DNA from: Pyrenophora tritici-repentis
Taxonomy: Eukaryota > Ascomycota > Dothideomycetes > Pleosporales > Pleosporaceae
Direction: 5' to 3'
Length of the DNA: 64,000 nt
NCBI RefSeq assembly: GCF_003171515.1
Contig: NC_089395.1
Location: 1,426,001-1,490,000, forward strand
A program made the position numbers and the translations under genes. The stretch's first letter is position 1. Every line of letters starts with the position of its first letter. Of this stretch, positions 11,522-23,039 are shown in pieces. A model generated the notes under the pieces. That model ran no database searches. It worked only from the letters and a program-made list of their open reading frames with translations, and was not told where the DNA came from.

Positions 11522-11985
11522 CAGATATGTAACGATCTCGCCGTTATCCACCTATGAGGTGTTATCTATGGTGATCAAGAGGGGTATGAATTTGAAGGAC
11601 TGATGCTTTTACATGTTGTTACAACTATGACATGAAGTAATGCAAATAATCTGTAAGGATCAACGGTCGGTCAATTCTGCGCGAGATCTGAGTAATGATA
11701 GAGTAATAATTTGACTTTCATGCTATGTACCATAATTGATGGAGTGCATTGTAACAAGCGGTGGGTTTAAGAGGTGGTTCCTGAACTAGGCCGAGCCCTA
11801 GAGTCGTCGCCTATCCACCCCAAAGATACCTCGGTCCCCCCTCTCCCCGCATCCTCATCGCATCCCCCATCCCAAAGTATGGGGTAAACAAAGAGCGCGT
11901 CGAGCTTCAATTGAAGCCAAACCATCCACTACCTACTTCCTCCTCCCACATCTCCCATCTCCCACCCCACCCAATCCCCCGCACA
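11522..11985. promoter_or_regulatory. DMC1 3' flank and promoter of the enoyl-CoA hydratase gene
   Basis: The first part is the AT-rich 3' flank of DMC1. From about 11800 the sequence becomes C-rich (ctccccgcatcctcatcgcatccccc), a pyrimidine tract typical of fungal core promoters just before the ATG at 11986. Confidence 0.4.
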
Positions 11986-13083
11986 ATGTCTTCCACCCCT
12001 CCCCTCACCCTCCCCAAATCCTACAACGACCTCCCCTTCACGCAAATCCAAACCCGCCACCACGCCCCCGAACCCAGCATCATAATCCTCACCCTCCACC
12101 GCCCCAACAACCACAATGCCTTCACCCCCACCATGCGCGACGAAATCATCCACGCCTACACCCTCTTCAACGCCGACGACCGCGTAAAATGCATCGTCAT
12201 GACTGGTCATGGTCGTATCTTTTGCGCGGGCGCCGATCTGGACGATGGGTTTGGGAAGGGGGTTCATGGGGGGGCTGATGCTGAGAAGGTGCAGGAGCAT
12301 AGGGATGGGTAGGTTTTTTTCTTTCTCTGTTGTTGTGAGTGGGAGATGTTGTGTGTGTGGGTGTAGGTGTATGTATGTATGGATAGAAGCTGATACAGTA
12401 GTAAACGCAGCGGCGGACGCGCAGCCCTCGCCATCCACCACTGCACCAAACCCACCCTAGCCGCCCTCCAAGGCCCCGCCGTCGGCATCGGCATAACACT
12501 CACCCTCCCCATGAACATGCGCATCGCGCACTCCAGTGCGAAAATCGGTTTCGTCTTCGCCCGCCGCGGCCTCGTCATGGAAGCCTGCAGCTCGTACTTT
12601 TTACCGCGGCTAATCGGGCACTCGCGCGCCATGCAGGCGGTGACGACGGGGGCTACATACCCGGCGAGCCATCGGGTGTGGGACGGCTTGTTTGCCGAGA
12701 CGTGTGAGAAGAGCGAGGATGTGTTACCCAGGGCGCTGGAGCTGGCGGAAGATGTGGTGCGGAATACGAGTGTGGTTAGTACGTATCTGATGAAGGAGAT
12801 GATGTTTAGGGATAAGGGGAGTGCCGAGGGACAGCACTTGTTGGATAGTAGGGTGATTTATGAGTTGTTTGGGTCGCCGTAAGTTCTTTCTGTGGAGATT
12901 TCATGGTGCGAGCTAATAAAAGACAGAGATAACACTGAAGGGGTTCAGTCGTTCATGGAAAAGAGACCTGCGGTGTTTACTGGGACAATGGAGAATACTA
13001 ACGTGACTGGGTATCCCTGGTGGATGCCATTGGATACATCGGCAAGGCCAAGGGGAGCACCGACAGGGAGGCCAAAGATCTAG
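11986..13083 (+). CDS. Enoyl-CoA hydratase/isomerase family protein
   Basis: A crotonase-fold enzyme predicted to hydrate or isomerise an enoyl-CoA thioester in fatty-acid or branched-chain breakdown. Three exons (11986-12308, 12411-12878, 12927-13083) give 315 residues. The first oxyanion-hole segment is FCAGADLDDGF, and the second is LQGPAVGIGITLTLPMNMRIA. The loop ARRGLVMEACSSYFLPRLIG carries the Glu that is catalytic in hydratases. VQSFMEKRPAVFTG matches the C-terminal trimerisation helix of the family. There is no clear PTS1 at the end (GRPKI), and mitochondrial targeting is uncertain. The substrate cannot be told from sequence. Confidence 0.9.
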
Positions 13084-13361
13084 ACAGCATGTGTGTAGCA
13101 TCGACAACCATTCGTTTGCATGACATCATTTCCCATTGCCCATCTAGTACCAGCTTGACTGCTGTAATCTGACATGGCTCTCTGAGATTCACTCCCGCTC
13201 TGACCAGCACCCTGAACAGCATCACGCCGCGACGACTCGAATGGAGGTATCAGGGATTTTCATTCGTTCCTAGTGTACTTCTTTTCGTGAAGCATGCATA
13301 ACCGAGGGAAACCCATATCATCCCAACCCATCCAGACCGCACTCCGTAATGAGAAACACGC

Positions 13362-14337
13362 TTAGAAGAAAGTGGAAGGTCGGGTGGCGGAGAAGACCTT
13401 CTTGCCGGCCTTCTTGTTGATACGGTGGGGCAGCGGGAACTTGAGGTTCTTGGTGAGGAGCTGCTTGATGTATGGTCGGCGGATGTCGTCTGACTTCTCA
13501 ACCTCGACGACCTTGAGAATCTGAAAGGATGTTAGGTAACACTCATATTAGGGATTGATTGTGACATACCTGAACGGACCTGAAACGCGATCGGTGACGG
13601 GCGGCCATGTCCTGGTAGAGAGCATCGACAGCGGCGACACGGGACATTTCACGGTACTCCTTGTACATGTTGTGGGTACCGGAGCGCGAGTCGTACTTGA
13701 TCCAGATACCGAAGTTCTTGACCTTCTGGGGCTTCTTCTCGTGGATCTGAAGCGAGTCAGTGGTGTATTTGATCGTGCTTGCCTATCCTTGCGTACCTGG
13801 TTTACCGAGACGATCTCACCGTTGGCCTTCTTGATCTTGCGGAGCTTGCCAAGGAAGTACCAGAACCGTGACTTGGCGACGACCTCGTTAGGCGCAAAAA
13901 TGCGCATACGGTAGATCTTGGGCGCAGTGTTGCTCTCGGTAGGCAGATGGCGCCCGATAATCTGGTATTCCTGGAAGCGTGCTGATACTCGTCAGTGCTG
14001 CTTCTACAAGTCAAGTGATCCATATTCCAGCAATTGCAGTCGATTCGTCAGCGTGGTCGGACGGTCTGAAATGGTTGGAAAATGTTCGTGGTAGCAGGAG
14101 GCGCATGCGATATTTGAGCGAGTCGACCTCCGCCGTCATCATGAGTCTTCAAAGCCTCAATCTGTCCTACGCCGATTGAAACAGCCCTGTAGCCCTCCTA
14201 TTCTCTCTACAGATCCCCATCTCGTGCATTGTCGTTGCGGAAGCGGTGATTCGATTGCGCTCGCTTCGTTCGAAAATTCCTTCGGCTCGGCTGCAATTGC
14301 TGGACGGTGCGGCGGAGAAGAAAAAATGCTTACCCAT
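13362..14337 (-). CDS. RPL20: 60S ribosomal protein eL20 (L20/L18a)
   Basis: A structural protein of the large ribosomal subunit. Four exons: 14334-14337 (only ATG plus one base), 13797-13981, 13570-13746 and 13362-13520, giving 174 residues, the standard size. The protein begins [17 protein letters not shown], continues with [20 protein letters not shown] and ends in [10 protein letters not shown], all characteristic of eL20. The start is decided by the CAGATGG|GTAAGC at 14337 together with the phase of the next exon, which begins CA-CGC. The first intron is long (352 nt), common in fungal ribosomal-protein genes, and may host an RNA (see the entry at 14043). Confidence 0.95.
14043..14158 (-). 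ncRNA. Possible intronic C/D-box snoRNA in the first eL20 intron
   Basis: On the minus strand the 352-nt intron holds ATGATGA (14146-14152, a perfect C box) and CTGA (14048-14051, a D box) about 95 nt apart. Bases just outside form an imperfect 4-of-5 stem (GACTC against GAATC). Ribosomal-protein introns often host such RNAs. No rRNA antisense guide element was verified, so this may be chance. Confidence 0.2.
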
Positions 14338-14711
14338 CTGCGATCTGTTAGTAAACGATAAACTACTGTTTAGACGACGTCAACTGACCTTGAATGTGCT
14401 GTGAGGTTAGTACCTTGAGTTGAGAAGTTCAGATCGTCTGTCGTGGTGGATGCCCGAAATCCAGTCCAGCTTGTGGGCGCTAGCCGAGAACGGACCCACC
14501 AGCAACTTGGCGGCAGCTGCTAGGGACGTCGGCGAACAAACAACCCAAACACCGACAACTTCGCATTCAACCCAAACACACATCTTCGTGCCCGCAAGGA
14601 CCTGTCGCAACATGCCAAAAGGCTGAAATTATACCTGGAGTTGCGTAAAACTACCAGACGCCTCGCGATAACGGATATCAACCTTTTGTAATCGCGACCC
14701 AGAAAGCGAAC
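14338..14711. promoter_or_regulatory. Divergent promoter region of eL20 and the CSN12-like gene
   Basis: Two genes read outward from this 374-bp gap. It should contain both promoters and the eL20 5' UTR. No particular binding motif is claimed. Confidence 0.4.
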
Positions 14712-16356
14712 ATGCAAGCCGCACTCGAACCCTTCCACCAGGCCTACGCCAGTGGGCTGGTAGAGCATGTCTCAGCCTTCTTTAGTCCAATTCCGCCGTC
14801 GCAAGATCCCGGTCGACTATATGAATTCTACCGTGCATCAAGCGAAGACAAGGTCGAAGGCGACGTGCGTTATGGGTTCAGGTACAACAAGAACACGCGT
14901 ATGACCAACAAAGAGAGCGGTGCTTGGATTGAGATTATTACCTGTTTCTGGCGCGCCATCAATCAGGTTATAAAGGCGGATGAGGCAGCAAACCAGGGAA
15001 GACTTGGTGAACATCAATACATTGCTGTATATGATACATGGAAGGACTTGACCAGCAACCTCATCAAGCATATAACAGCTGGCGTGCTACCATCATGGGC
15101 CATATTCGTCTTGTACTCCACCGCAAATCATCTTAGGAAGATAGCTATCAAAGCAGATGAGCACTTGGCCAAATCGAAATCAGCAACACTCAACACCAGC
15201 TTCTCAGACGATATCGTGACCACGGTTCCTCAAAACCAGAAGCTCGAGGAGGCAGCCAGAGTGTTTAACAGGATATTCGCCCTTTGCCTAGGTGACAGGT
15301 GTGCATAGTCCCGTTTCCCTTGTTTGAGCCTTTCTTACTTGCCCATAGGAACCCACACCCTGTAGAGACGCGCAAGTGGGGTGTTTACTGCATAGCCAAC
15401 CTCCAGTTCAAGACGTACTTTAAGGTAAGATTGGCAGAACCTAGTGATTTTTGACAGTGACTAACATGTACGTGTGCAGTTGAAAGCCATTAGCCTGTCG
15501 AAGAACGTCGTACGATCGATCGAAGCACAGTCCGACCTACCTCCCTTTAAAGACTATCCGCGAGCGCACCAAGTGACTTACAAATACTATCTAGGGGTAT
15601 TATCATTTCTGCAGGAAGATTATGTCAAGGTATGTTGGCAAGTTGGCTAGCATTCGACTTGGACTAACAAGATCCAGGCAGAGATCAGTTTGCAAGAAGC
15701 ATGGCGGTCTTGCTTGCCAAGTGCTCAACATAACAAATCGTACGTTTCATTGTTCAAGAGGAGAATTACCGAACGCTGACATGTCCAGACTCATTCTCAC
15801 ATACCTCATACCCTGTCGCCTCATCACACAACACATTCTCCCGACCGCCGCCCTTCTCGCTGAAGCCCCTCGTCTAGCACGCATATTCGGCCCTATTGTA
15901 TCATGTATCAAACGAGGCGATCTTACAGGCTTTGACAAAGCTCTCGCAGACGGCGAACCCGAACTGGTCAAACGGCGTATATTCCTCACCATGGAGCGAA
16001 GTCGCGACATCACCCTGCGCAATCTCCTCCGCAAAGTCTACCTAGCCGGTGGCTACGACGAGCTAAAAGAGGGACAAACAGAACAGCAAAGAATAAGGAA
16101 GTCACGCGTCCCGATAGCAAACTTTGCGGCCGCGCTTAGAATGGGCACCGCAGGCGAAGGCAGCGGCCAGGTCTTGGAGGATGAGGAGGTAGAGTGTCTA
16201 TTGGCGAACCAAATCTACAAGGTACATGCAGTCTACCACTAAACTATCAACACCTGCTAACAACAACGCCAGGGCCTCATGAAAGGCTACATCTCACGCG
16301 AGCACAACATGGTCGTCATGAACAAAAAGGGTGCATTCCCCGGAACAGGTGTCTGA
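14712..16356 (+). CDS. CSN12: CSN12/Thp3-type PCI-domain protein
   Basis: Homologues (yeast Csn12 with Thp3 and Sem1, animal PCID2) couple transcription elongation, mRNP assembly and splicing. In yeast the protein also contacts the COP9 signalosome. Six exons (14712-15298, 15349-15424, 15480-15629, 15678-15739, 15789-16221, 16273-16356) give 463 residues. N-terminal [15 protein letters not shown] is the family hallmark. The PCI/winged-helix part runs from about residue 260 ([12 protein letters not shown]) through the [37 protein letters not shown] core to [23 protein letters not shown]. Length and block order match the family. Confidence 0.9.
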
Positions 16357-17689
16357 TGCCTAAACTTCTGCCTATCCTTACAAATGTAGCACCCATCAGC
16401 CAGCTTCGGCTGCCTACCCACCAAGCCTTCTCACTGGCTACAGATGCATGTGCACGCAGCCTCGTAGCAATACAAGTGCGATCGAGATTCACGTGGCTGT
16501 TACCTCATCAGCCAGCTAGCGTAGCGTGATGTAACGGAAACGATAGTCTAAAAAATCCTATCAATGTACACCATGTCTGCGCTCTTTGTTATTCATGCCT
16601 TCCTCTTTGCGTGTGTTGTAAGAGACCGACTATGTCGTAGAACTTCTAGTCGCGGTCAAAAGCTACAGGTGCGTCGTCGCCGCTTCAGCTGATGTCGCGT
16701 TGTAGGCTCCTAATTCCCGTTGGTCATGGTCATCGCTGCTTCATTTGTGGATAAATTGTCTAACAGCACAACGGAAAAGTGAGATTTGTGCTGTGGGAAG
16801 TGGAAGGTAGGTGGGTGGGGTTTATTGTGAGGTACCTGTGTGTGAAGGGGGAAGGGGTGTTGGGTAAGATATGTGTGTGGGTATATGCAGTTCAACGAAT
16901 TTTGGTCGACAATGGGGGCGCTGAACGGCTCAGAACGATGCTGTTATTCTTAAACTTATGCATGCTAGCATGGCGGTTCACACGGACTCTGTGAGCTTCA
17001 GAAGGCCGCTCTTTATCCTTGTAACGTACTAGGTATTTGAGTCCTCCATAAATCACAAACATCACCATGAGGACCCAAAAGACGGCAAGACGTGTAAATG
17101 GGAGATGCTCTCTTGAATGCAATTTCTATTCGTTCGTGCATCAAAGGCTATCATTAAACCGCGTTCAAAGCGAAGGAAGAAGATCAAGACTATCTCGATA
17201 CAATCTGAGGCCGCGATATCGCAGACAAAACAACCAAGCAAGCGCCCAAGGTAAACAACTTTCAGCGGCGCAGCTGTGACAATCTAATGGAAAACTTCAA
17301 CTTAAGAAAAGAGCAAGTGCGATGTTTTTTTCGTGTCTTGATATGAGAAGGAAGAGAAAACCCGGAATTGACGCAGGCCTGCACACTCGTACAATCTTGG
17401 AGGCCGAACCATAAAAAGGGAATAGAAGAAGATGGAAATTCTGCAAAGCAAAAGGATATAAGTATAGTACAAACACTTGGCGGAAACGAGTGCCAGAAAG
17501 GTAGGGATATCAAAATGCCATGCGGAAAGAAAGACGTAAACAGAAGACGAAACCGATGTGGGAGAGACGTAGCCCTGAGGCTCATCGGGGAGAGTACATG
17601 TACAGGTGCGTTAGATGCCAAAGTCATTGGGGACGATGCGATGGTAAAAGAGATGAGTAGGAAGAACAATCGAGACACGTCGACAGCAG
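16357..17689. other. Convergent intergenic region, nothing recognised
   Basis: About 1.3 kb lies between the 3' ends of the CSN12-like gene and the second BTB gene. Only short frames occur, without family resemblance. No repeat or RNA gene was seen. Confidence 0.45.
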
Positions 17690-18540
17690 CTACTGCGCAG
17701 AGAGGTCGTCCATGTGGTTTACCATGGCAACGAAGAGATCGAAGAAGAGCTTGCCACCATTCTCCATTTCAACCTGCATCGTACCACTGCGCTTAAACGT
17801 GTGTCTAGCTCGAATGATGAGCGCAAGATAATGAGCACGAAGCTTCGAGTCGGTGTCTGGAGTATTGGCGTAGGCGTAACGAGCAGATGTCAAGACGGTA
17901 GAACACTGGACACCAGACTGAAGACCTTGTTTCTTGAGAGCCAGCTTCTTTAGCTCTTGGAGTCCGTATTTGTCGGCCTGGCAGTAGATGACTGTGTCTT
18001 TTAGTACGGGACCGGTTGGTGATTGGATGACTGCTTCTTGCGTGGCGGTGCCGTTGTCTTCGAGGTTCCAGCTGTTGCGCTTCTTGTTGTACTCCATACG
18101 GGGGTAGTAGTCACCCTTGTAGAGGTACTCGAGGATTGAAGAGAAGACTTCGGGTTCTTCGTCGGGAAGGTCGATGCGCTTGTTGGTGGTTTGGAAGAAT
18201 TGGCCGTTGCAGAGGGCTTGGAACCAGGGAGAGTGGGAAAGGACATCTTCGTGTGCTGCGAATAAACGTTGTTCGCGACCGACTGATATCGTGATGATCG
18301 CGCTATTATGCATGTCAGTAGAGTGTGGAAGGCGGTTATGATATGTTAAACTCACCTTCCCAATGACGGCGATGTTTGGTTGGACTGTGGTGATGATGTT
18401 TGAGCATGTTGTGCCAGTCTCTCTGCTCTTCTTGATGATTCCTTGAACGATGGGTTCTTCTTGGACGATTTTGATTTGCTTGCGCGATGCTTCGAGAAGC
18501 TACCTTCCTGGTGTCGCGTACGGTTGGATGACGAGAACAT
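17690..18540 (-). CDS. BTB/POZ domain protein
   Basis: Two exons (18356-18540 and 17690-18302; intron 53 nt) give 265 residues. The N-terminal 60 residues are basic and Ser-rich (RASKSKSSKKNPSFKESSRR) and probably disordered. The BTB core follows: FAAHEDVLSHSPWFQALCNGQF, then the conserved IDLPDEEPEVFSSILEYLYKGDYYPR. The C-terminal half is helical (YCQADKYGLQELKKLAL), which matches the fungal BTB family that resembles the N-terminus of animal BTB adaptors. There is no Kelch, MATH or ankyrin region. A role as a Cullin-3 adaptor is possible but not shown. It is unrelated at close range to the BTB gene at 75-875. Confidence 0.85.
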
Positions 18541-21287
18541 GATGAAATAAACGAAACGGGTCTCCGTTTAGATAGAAAGAACGTGTTGATGGTGAGGTGT
18601 CGTAAATACTTATACCTGCAATGATGTAGGCAACCGGATAACAGAAGGAGATCAAGGCAACAAGGCAAACTGGGCGATAGCAGGCAAGTACTGTGTACTG
18701 CAGCCGTGTATATATACCCGACTCCTCACAGGAGGCCGCTATCTGGCCCTCTACTGGGGTGGGTGTGAATTAAGACGCGATTGGACGCGTAAATTTGACC
18801 TAACGCGTAAACGCGATATCACATGTTTGCCTAACTCATTCGAGACGTAAGAGTCAGTCCGGAGGACGGAGGCTAAGCCCAAGACATGGTCCAAGTAGCA
18901 CTTGTGCAAGGTTGTGAAACAAGGGCGGAACAAAGAATCAATGTCGCTAAATTGGCGTGGGCGGAATGGCATGGCGTTGGCAGTCGAGTAACTGGACTTG
19001 TTCGAGACTGACGGTCAATAAATCACAACCATACTTGGGACATGTTGCGCGATGCTTTTGCTGGATAATGTCGACACCAACACACACTATGACGGAGTGA
19101 TGAGATGACTGGTCGCATCCCTTGCGCAAGGCTGCTTCTTCTCTCGGTACAGCCGAAGCTTTGGCCAGGGCAACCCAGAAAAGTTTGGAGAAAAGCAAGC
19201 GACGTCGCCGCCGTGCAACAGCCAGCGGCCGTTCATCGCCACCATGGACGAATCATGGAGATGCGTCCGGCCTCCACAGGCTCCATCAAAGACACCCTCT
19301 GCCGTTCCCCTGAGGGGCAATATCGCGTCGTAGGCCCGATTGACGTAGAAGCTGAGAAGGAGACTACGATCCGTCTCCGCGCACTCATGGGATTCGCGGC
19401 TGGAAAAAAGCCAACTCAGCATTCATGATACGGTGCCTGATGCTGTGAAATTATGCGTCGTTGATCCATTGAGCCTCGGGGATGCGAGGAGTTGAGTGGG
19501 TGGGTCGCGACCAGGCATTCACCCCTCATCGCGATTCTGCCGCGTCCTCACGTTACCAATTAGCCCCTAATCCGGCTTAACCCGTGACGCCACCTGGCGC
19601 CCAACGGCTTCGCAGTTGTACACATCCGCAGCTCATCTCAGCTACTACAACCTCGTCCTTGTGTTTTTGTTTTGCTCCAGCTATGACACAATCCGTTGCA
19701 GACGTGCTTGAATGCGCGCATGTGGCAATTCACAATATGCGACAGTTGATTAAACCCAGGTCCCTCGATCCTGCCCGTACTCAGCTACCCTTGCGAGGTT
19801 CACCCGCCAATACGCTAGACCTGTCGCCGCACGTACTTCATACGAGTGCCAAGATGAGACGATAACTGAAGGCGTATCGCTACAGTCCTTTGTTCTCACA
19901 TCTTTGCTGGGGGCTAAGCCTTGTATTCCAGCATTACGGATCAACTAACAATCGCGCTTGTGTCCTTCCCAACTGCGTTCGATACTTGCTCCTGGAATTC
20001 GTTGGAATGAATACTCGCAGTGTTCACGAATACAGACGGATTCCGGGCTGCTCGGATTATCGCGCTACGCCCTCCAACTATTTTCCATCTTATATTTTTC
20101 AACCTGTATGCTCATTTCTCTGGACCTCCGAACATGAGTAAAACTAAGTCTAGCTCTCAACACATACGCAACTGTTGTAAGATCAATGTCAGCCCATATT
20201 CATTGTAAATCTTTTCACTACTGTATCTACTTCACGCTTCTCACCGGGCACCGCATCGTACCCACTGCGACATTTATCGTCCCTCTTGGCAGTATGCAGT
20301 TCTAACACATGCTGTGCGCCCGAGTGCATGCGGATGCTGTCGGGTAACGTGCTACCCCGCTCTGTCGTTACATATGAAACATTGGATACCTCCTTCACTG
20401 CAACCTCCATACGATTGTGGCGCCACTGACTTGCACAGCCACTCTCATTAGAACGGCAAACGGTCAATCTTGACTAATTAGGCTTCATTCACATACATCC
20501 GGTCTTGGCAACTGTCGTTTGTTTCCGGCACAATGTGCCCGACTGCAGGGGTGTCACTGCCGTTATTACAAACCCTATATTGCTGACTCCACACTCTGGC
20601 ATGTCATTTGAAAGGCTTGGAAACTTCAACAATCTTCACTCCCGGCTCTCTGAACATTTGGTTGACTGAGAAAAAGACGGTTTTTGCGACATGTGTGCGT
20701 TTCTTGATATGCATCCAGCTTGCGGCGCTTGTTACATTCCTCAAAGTAACACAGCACAGCTACTTTTATCTTCTGAAGACTAGTATTATACGTTTTGATC
20801 GCACGGGCCGATTCTTGAATGGTTCCTTCGGAATTCGATTCAAATTCCCTGCTCTATATGGCAATTAAGATACGTGGGGACACTGACATTGCTTCATTGA
20901 CTGTTCTTCACCGGAGCCAGCAAACGCTGTCCCAAGGCTACTGACCATTGAACTTTGATGCTCCTACCACTTAGAAGCGTCGATGAATCGCACACGGCCT
21001 GTCGTACTACACAGAAATGGTCACTTTTCGATATGAATGGCAAAGACGGCGGAACATCGTTTCCTAAACAGTGGTCTCTCGCCAAGTATCCTATACTATA
21101 TACCAATGTTTATTGCAAAGATACTTTCTATGGATTCGCCCCGCATTCCGCTTCTGTCTAAATAGACAGGTCAACAAATACAGTGGTATTGGTATCCACT
21201 GTCAATGTGCAGCACTGAGTAATAGACATCAAATACAACATAAGAGCTTTGGATTTCACGGCGAATTGAGCTATCAAAAACCACACC
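18541..21287. other. Gene-poor region, nothing recognised
   Basis: The largest gap in the window (2.7 kb). Several frames of 60-110 codons occur on both strands (for example 19087-19428 and 19584-19865), but none resembles a known protein or joins through plausible introns. No tandem repeat or tRNA-like structure was seen. The stretch 18780-18830 repeats short acgcg words, probably by chance. Confidence 0.45.
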
Positions 21288-22646
21288 ATGATTGGCAACA
21301 TCTTCTCCAAAGCCCTAGTGGTATCACTACGTATCTTCTCACGCAACTCTATCAGCCCCCCCACAAACCACCGCAACAACCCTCGAAGACATCCAAAACT
21401 ATGCTCTCACCAACGCCTACAAAGTCCTCGACGGCACCCTATCCGACGGCCTAACCCGCTCCCCAAACACAACTTGCACCAAAGCCACCCTCGCAATCCG
21501 CAAAGAATTGTCCTCTCCCCTCCCCCAAATCCTAACAGCAAACTAACCCCCACCCCAGCGGCGATCTCACCCCCCTCCGAACGCAAAGCCTACACAACAG
21601 CCGTGAACTGCCTCCTAACCTCGCCCTCCAAACTCCCACCCACACTCTACCCCGGCGCCAAATCCCGCTACGACGACTTCACCGTCGTCCACATGAATAT
21701 GACGCCCACCATCCACTCAACCGCAAACTTCCTCCACTGGCACCGCTACTACATCTGGGCCTACGAATCCGCGCTGCGCACAGAATGCGCATACACCGGC
21801 TACCAACCCTACTGGGACTGGTCGCGGTACCCGGACCTGCTCAACAACAGCCCCATCTACTCTGGCGACGAATACAGCATGGGCGGCAACGGGGAAGCCG
21901 TCGGTCCCCACGCGAATCTAACTCTCGGACCGGGACAATCGTTACCAGCAGGACCCGGCGGCGGATGCGTAACCACAGGCCCCTTTGCAAACCTAACAAT
22001 CCACCTCGGTCCCGTTTTCCCAACCGTAGATACAAAGTTCAACATCCCCGCCAACCCGCTGGCGACCGGCTACGGCGACAACCCGCGGTGTCTTCGTCGA
22101 GATGTTTCAAACTTCCTCACTACGAATTATCTCCAACCGCAACACCTCGTCGAGCACATCACGTCTAACGCCAACATCTCCACTTTCCAGGATACACTCC
22201 AGGTAAACCCGTCGAACAGCTTTGCCGCGCTGCATGTAGCGGGGCATTATAGCGTCTGGGGCGACCCCGGCGGCGATGTTTTTGTTAGTCCCGGTGAGCC
22301 TGTGTTTTGGCTGCATCATGCGCAGGTGGATCGGCATTGGTGGATGTGGGCCATGTGGCGGGAGGGCGAAGTGAAGGAGAGGACGGGGATGTATGAGGGT
22401 GAGTTCCTTATCCCTTTTCTTTTTGTTTATTTGTTTGAGGGGGTGGGGAACCATGACGATGTGAGTCAGTGCTAACGACAGACTGTGTTTGTAGGCGGCA
22501 CGAATTGGTTTGATCTGAATAGCCGAAGAGGTACACCAGAGGACGAGCAGGAGTTGAGTGTTGTGGCGCCGGCGGGTAAGGATTTTATGAAAAGCAGGGA
22601 CTTGTTTAGTACGACTGCGGGGCCGTTTTGTTATCTGTATGTGTAG
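21288..22646 (+). CDS. Secreted tyrosinase (type-3 copper oxidase), 5' part apparently frameshifted
   Basis: A tyrosinase common central domain, oxidising phenols to quinones. CuA histidines are seen in VVHMNM and ANFLHWHRYYIWAYE, and CuB in LHVAGHYSVW and PVFWLHHAQVDRHWWMW. Exons: about 21288-21509, 21559-22398 and 22495-22646, with a clear branch site (aaactaac) in the 49-nt first intron. Two faults are visible. Near C21330 the signal-peptide frame (MIGNIFSKALVVSL) moves to the frame carrying VSSHATLSAPPQTTATTLED. At the C6 run 21570-21575 the frame again has one base too many before SERKAYTTAVNCLL. Downstream the domain is intact. It is either a recent pseudogene or two homopolymer or base-call errors. 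The family is certain, the functional state is not. Confidence 0.75.
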
Positions 22647-23039
22647 ATTGGGGGGGATGGATGAATGGTTGGTGTGGTATTGTCTGTCGTGAAGCCAGTT
22701 TGAAAAAGCTCGGTCAATATCATATAATCGATAGTTCCGGACTGTCGTGTTTATAACTACATATCTCAGAAAAAGAGAGAGTGTGTGAGGGAGAGCACAG
22801 CAACACAAGTAGCGAAAAGGTCGAATTCTTGCATTTCATTATAAATTTTCAACGCCCACGAATGATTCAGGTTTTTGATGTCTTTGCCTCCATGATCCAA
22901 ACCCAGGCTCCTTGACTGCAATTCAAAATCGCAGGGTTATGCTAATCTTACAGTAACAGTGAAAATGGTATCAAATCGCCGCCACCACAAACTCCCCCCT
23001 CCTTGCTTCCTACATACACTACATTACACTACGCTCCGC
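22647..23039. other. Convergent 3' region
   Basis: This lies between the tyrosinase stop and the stop of the nucleoporin gene, which converge. No coding potential is supported. A 233-codon minus-strand frame overlapping the tyrosinase 3' end is a mirror of its codon bias. Confidence 0.5.

Noticed and set aside
11929..12632. Minus-strand frames opposite the enoyl-CoA hydratase gene
   Set aside because: They cross its intron and repeat low-complexity C-rich codons in mirror image.
19087..19428. Overlapping frames of about 110 codons on both strands in the 18.5-21.3 kb gap
   Set aside because: No family resemblance, no extension through splice sites, and equal quality on both strands.
21331..21355. 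A 25-nt intron that would restore the tyrosinase frame
   Set aside because: Far below the minimum intron size of every other gene here. It also removes the SSHATLSA signal-peptide end that reads well in the next frame.
22107..22808. A 233-codon minus-strand gene opposite the tyrosinase 3' end
   Set aside because: It mirrors the tyrosinase codon bias and has no family resemblance or plausible start context.
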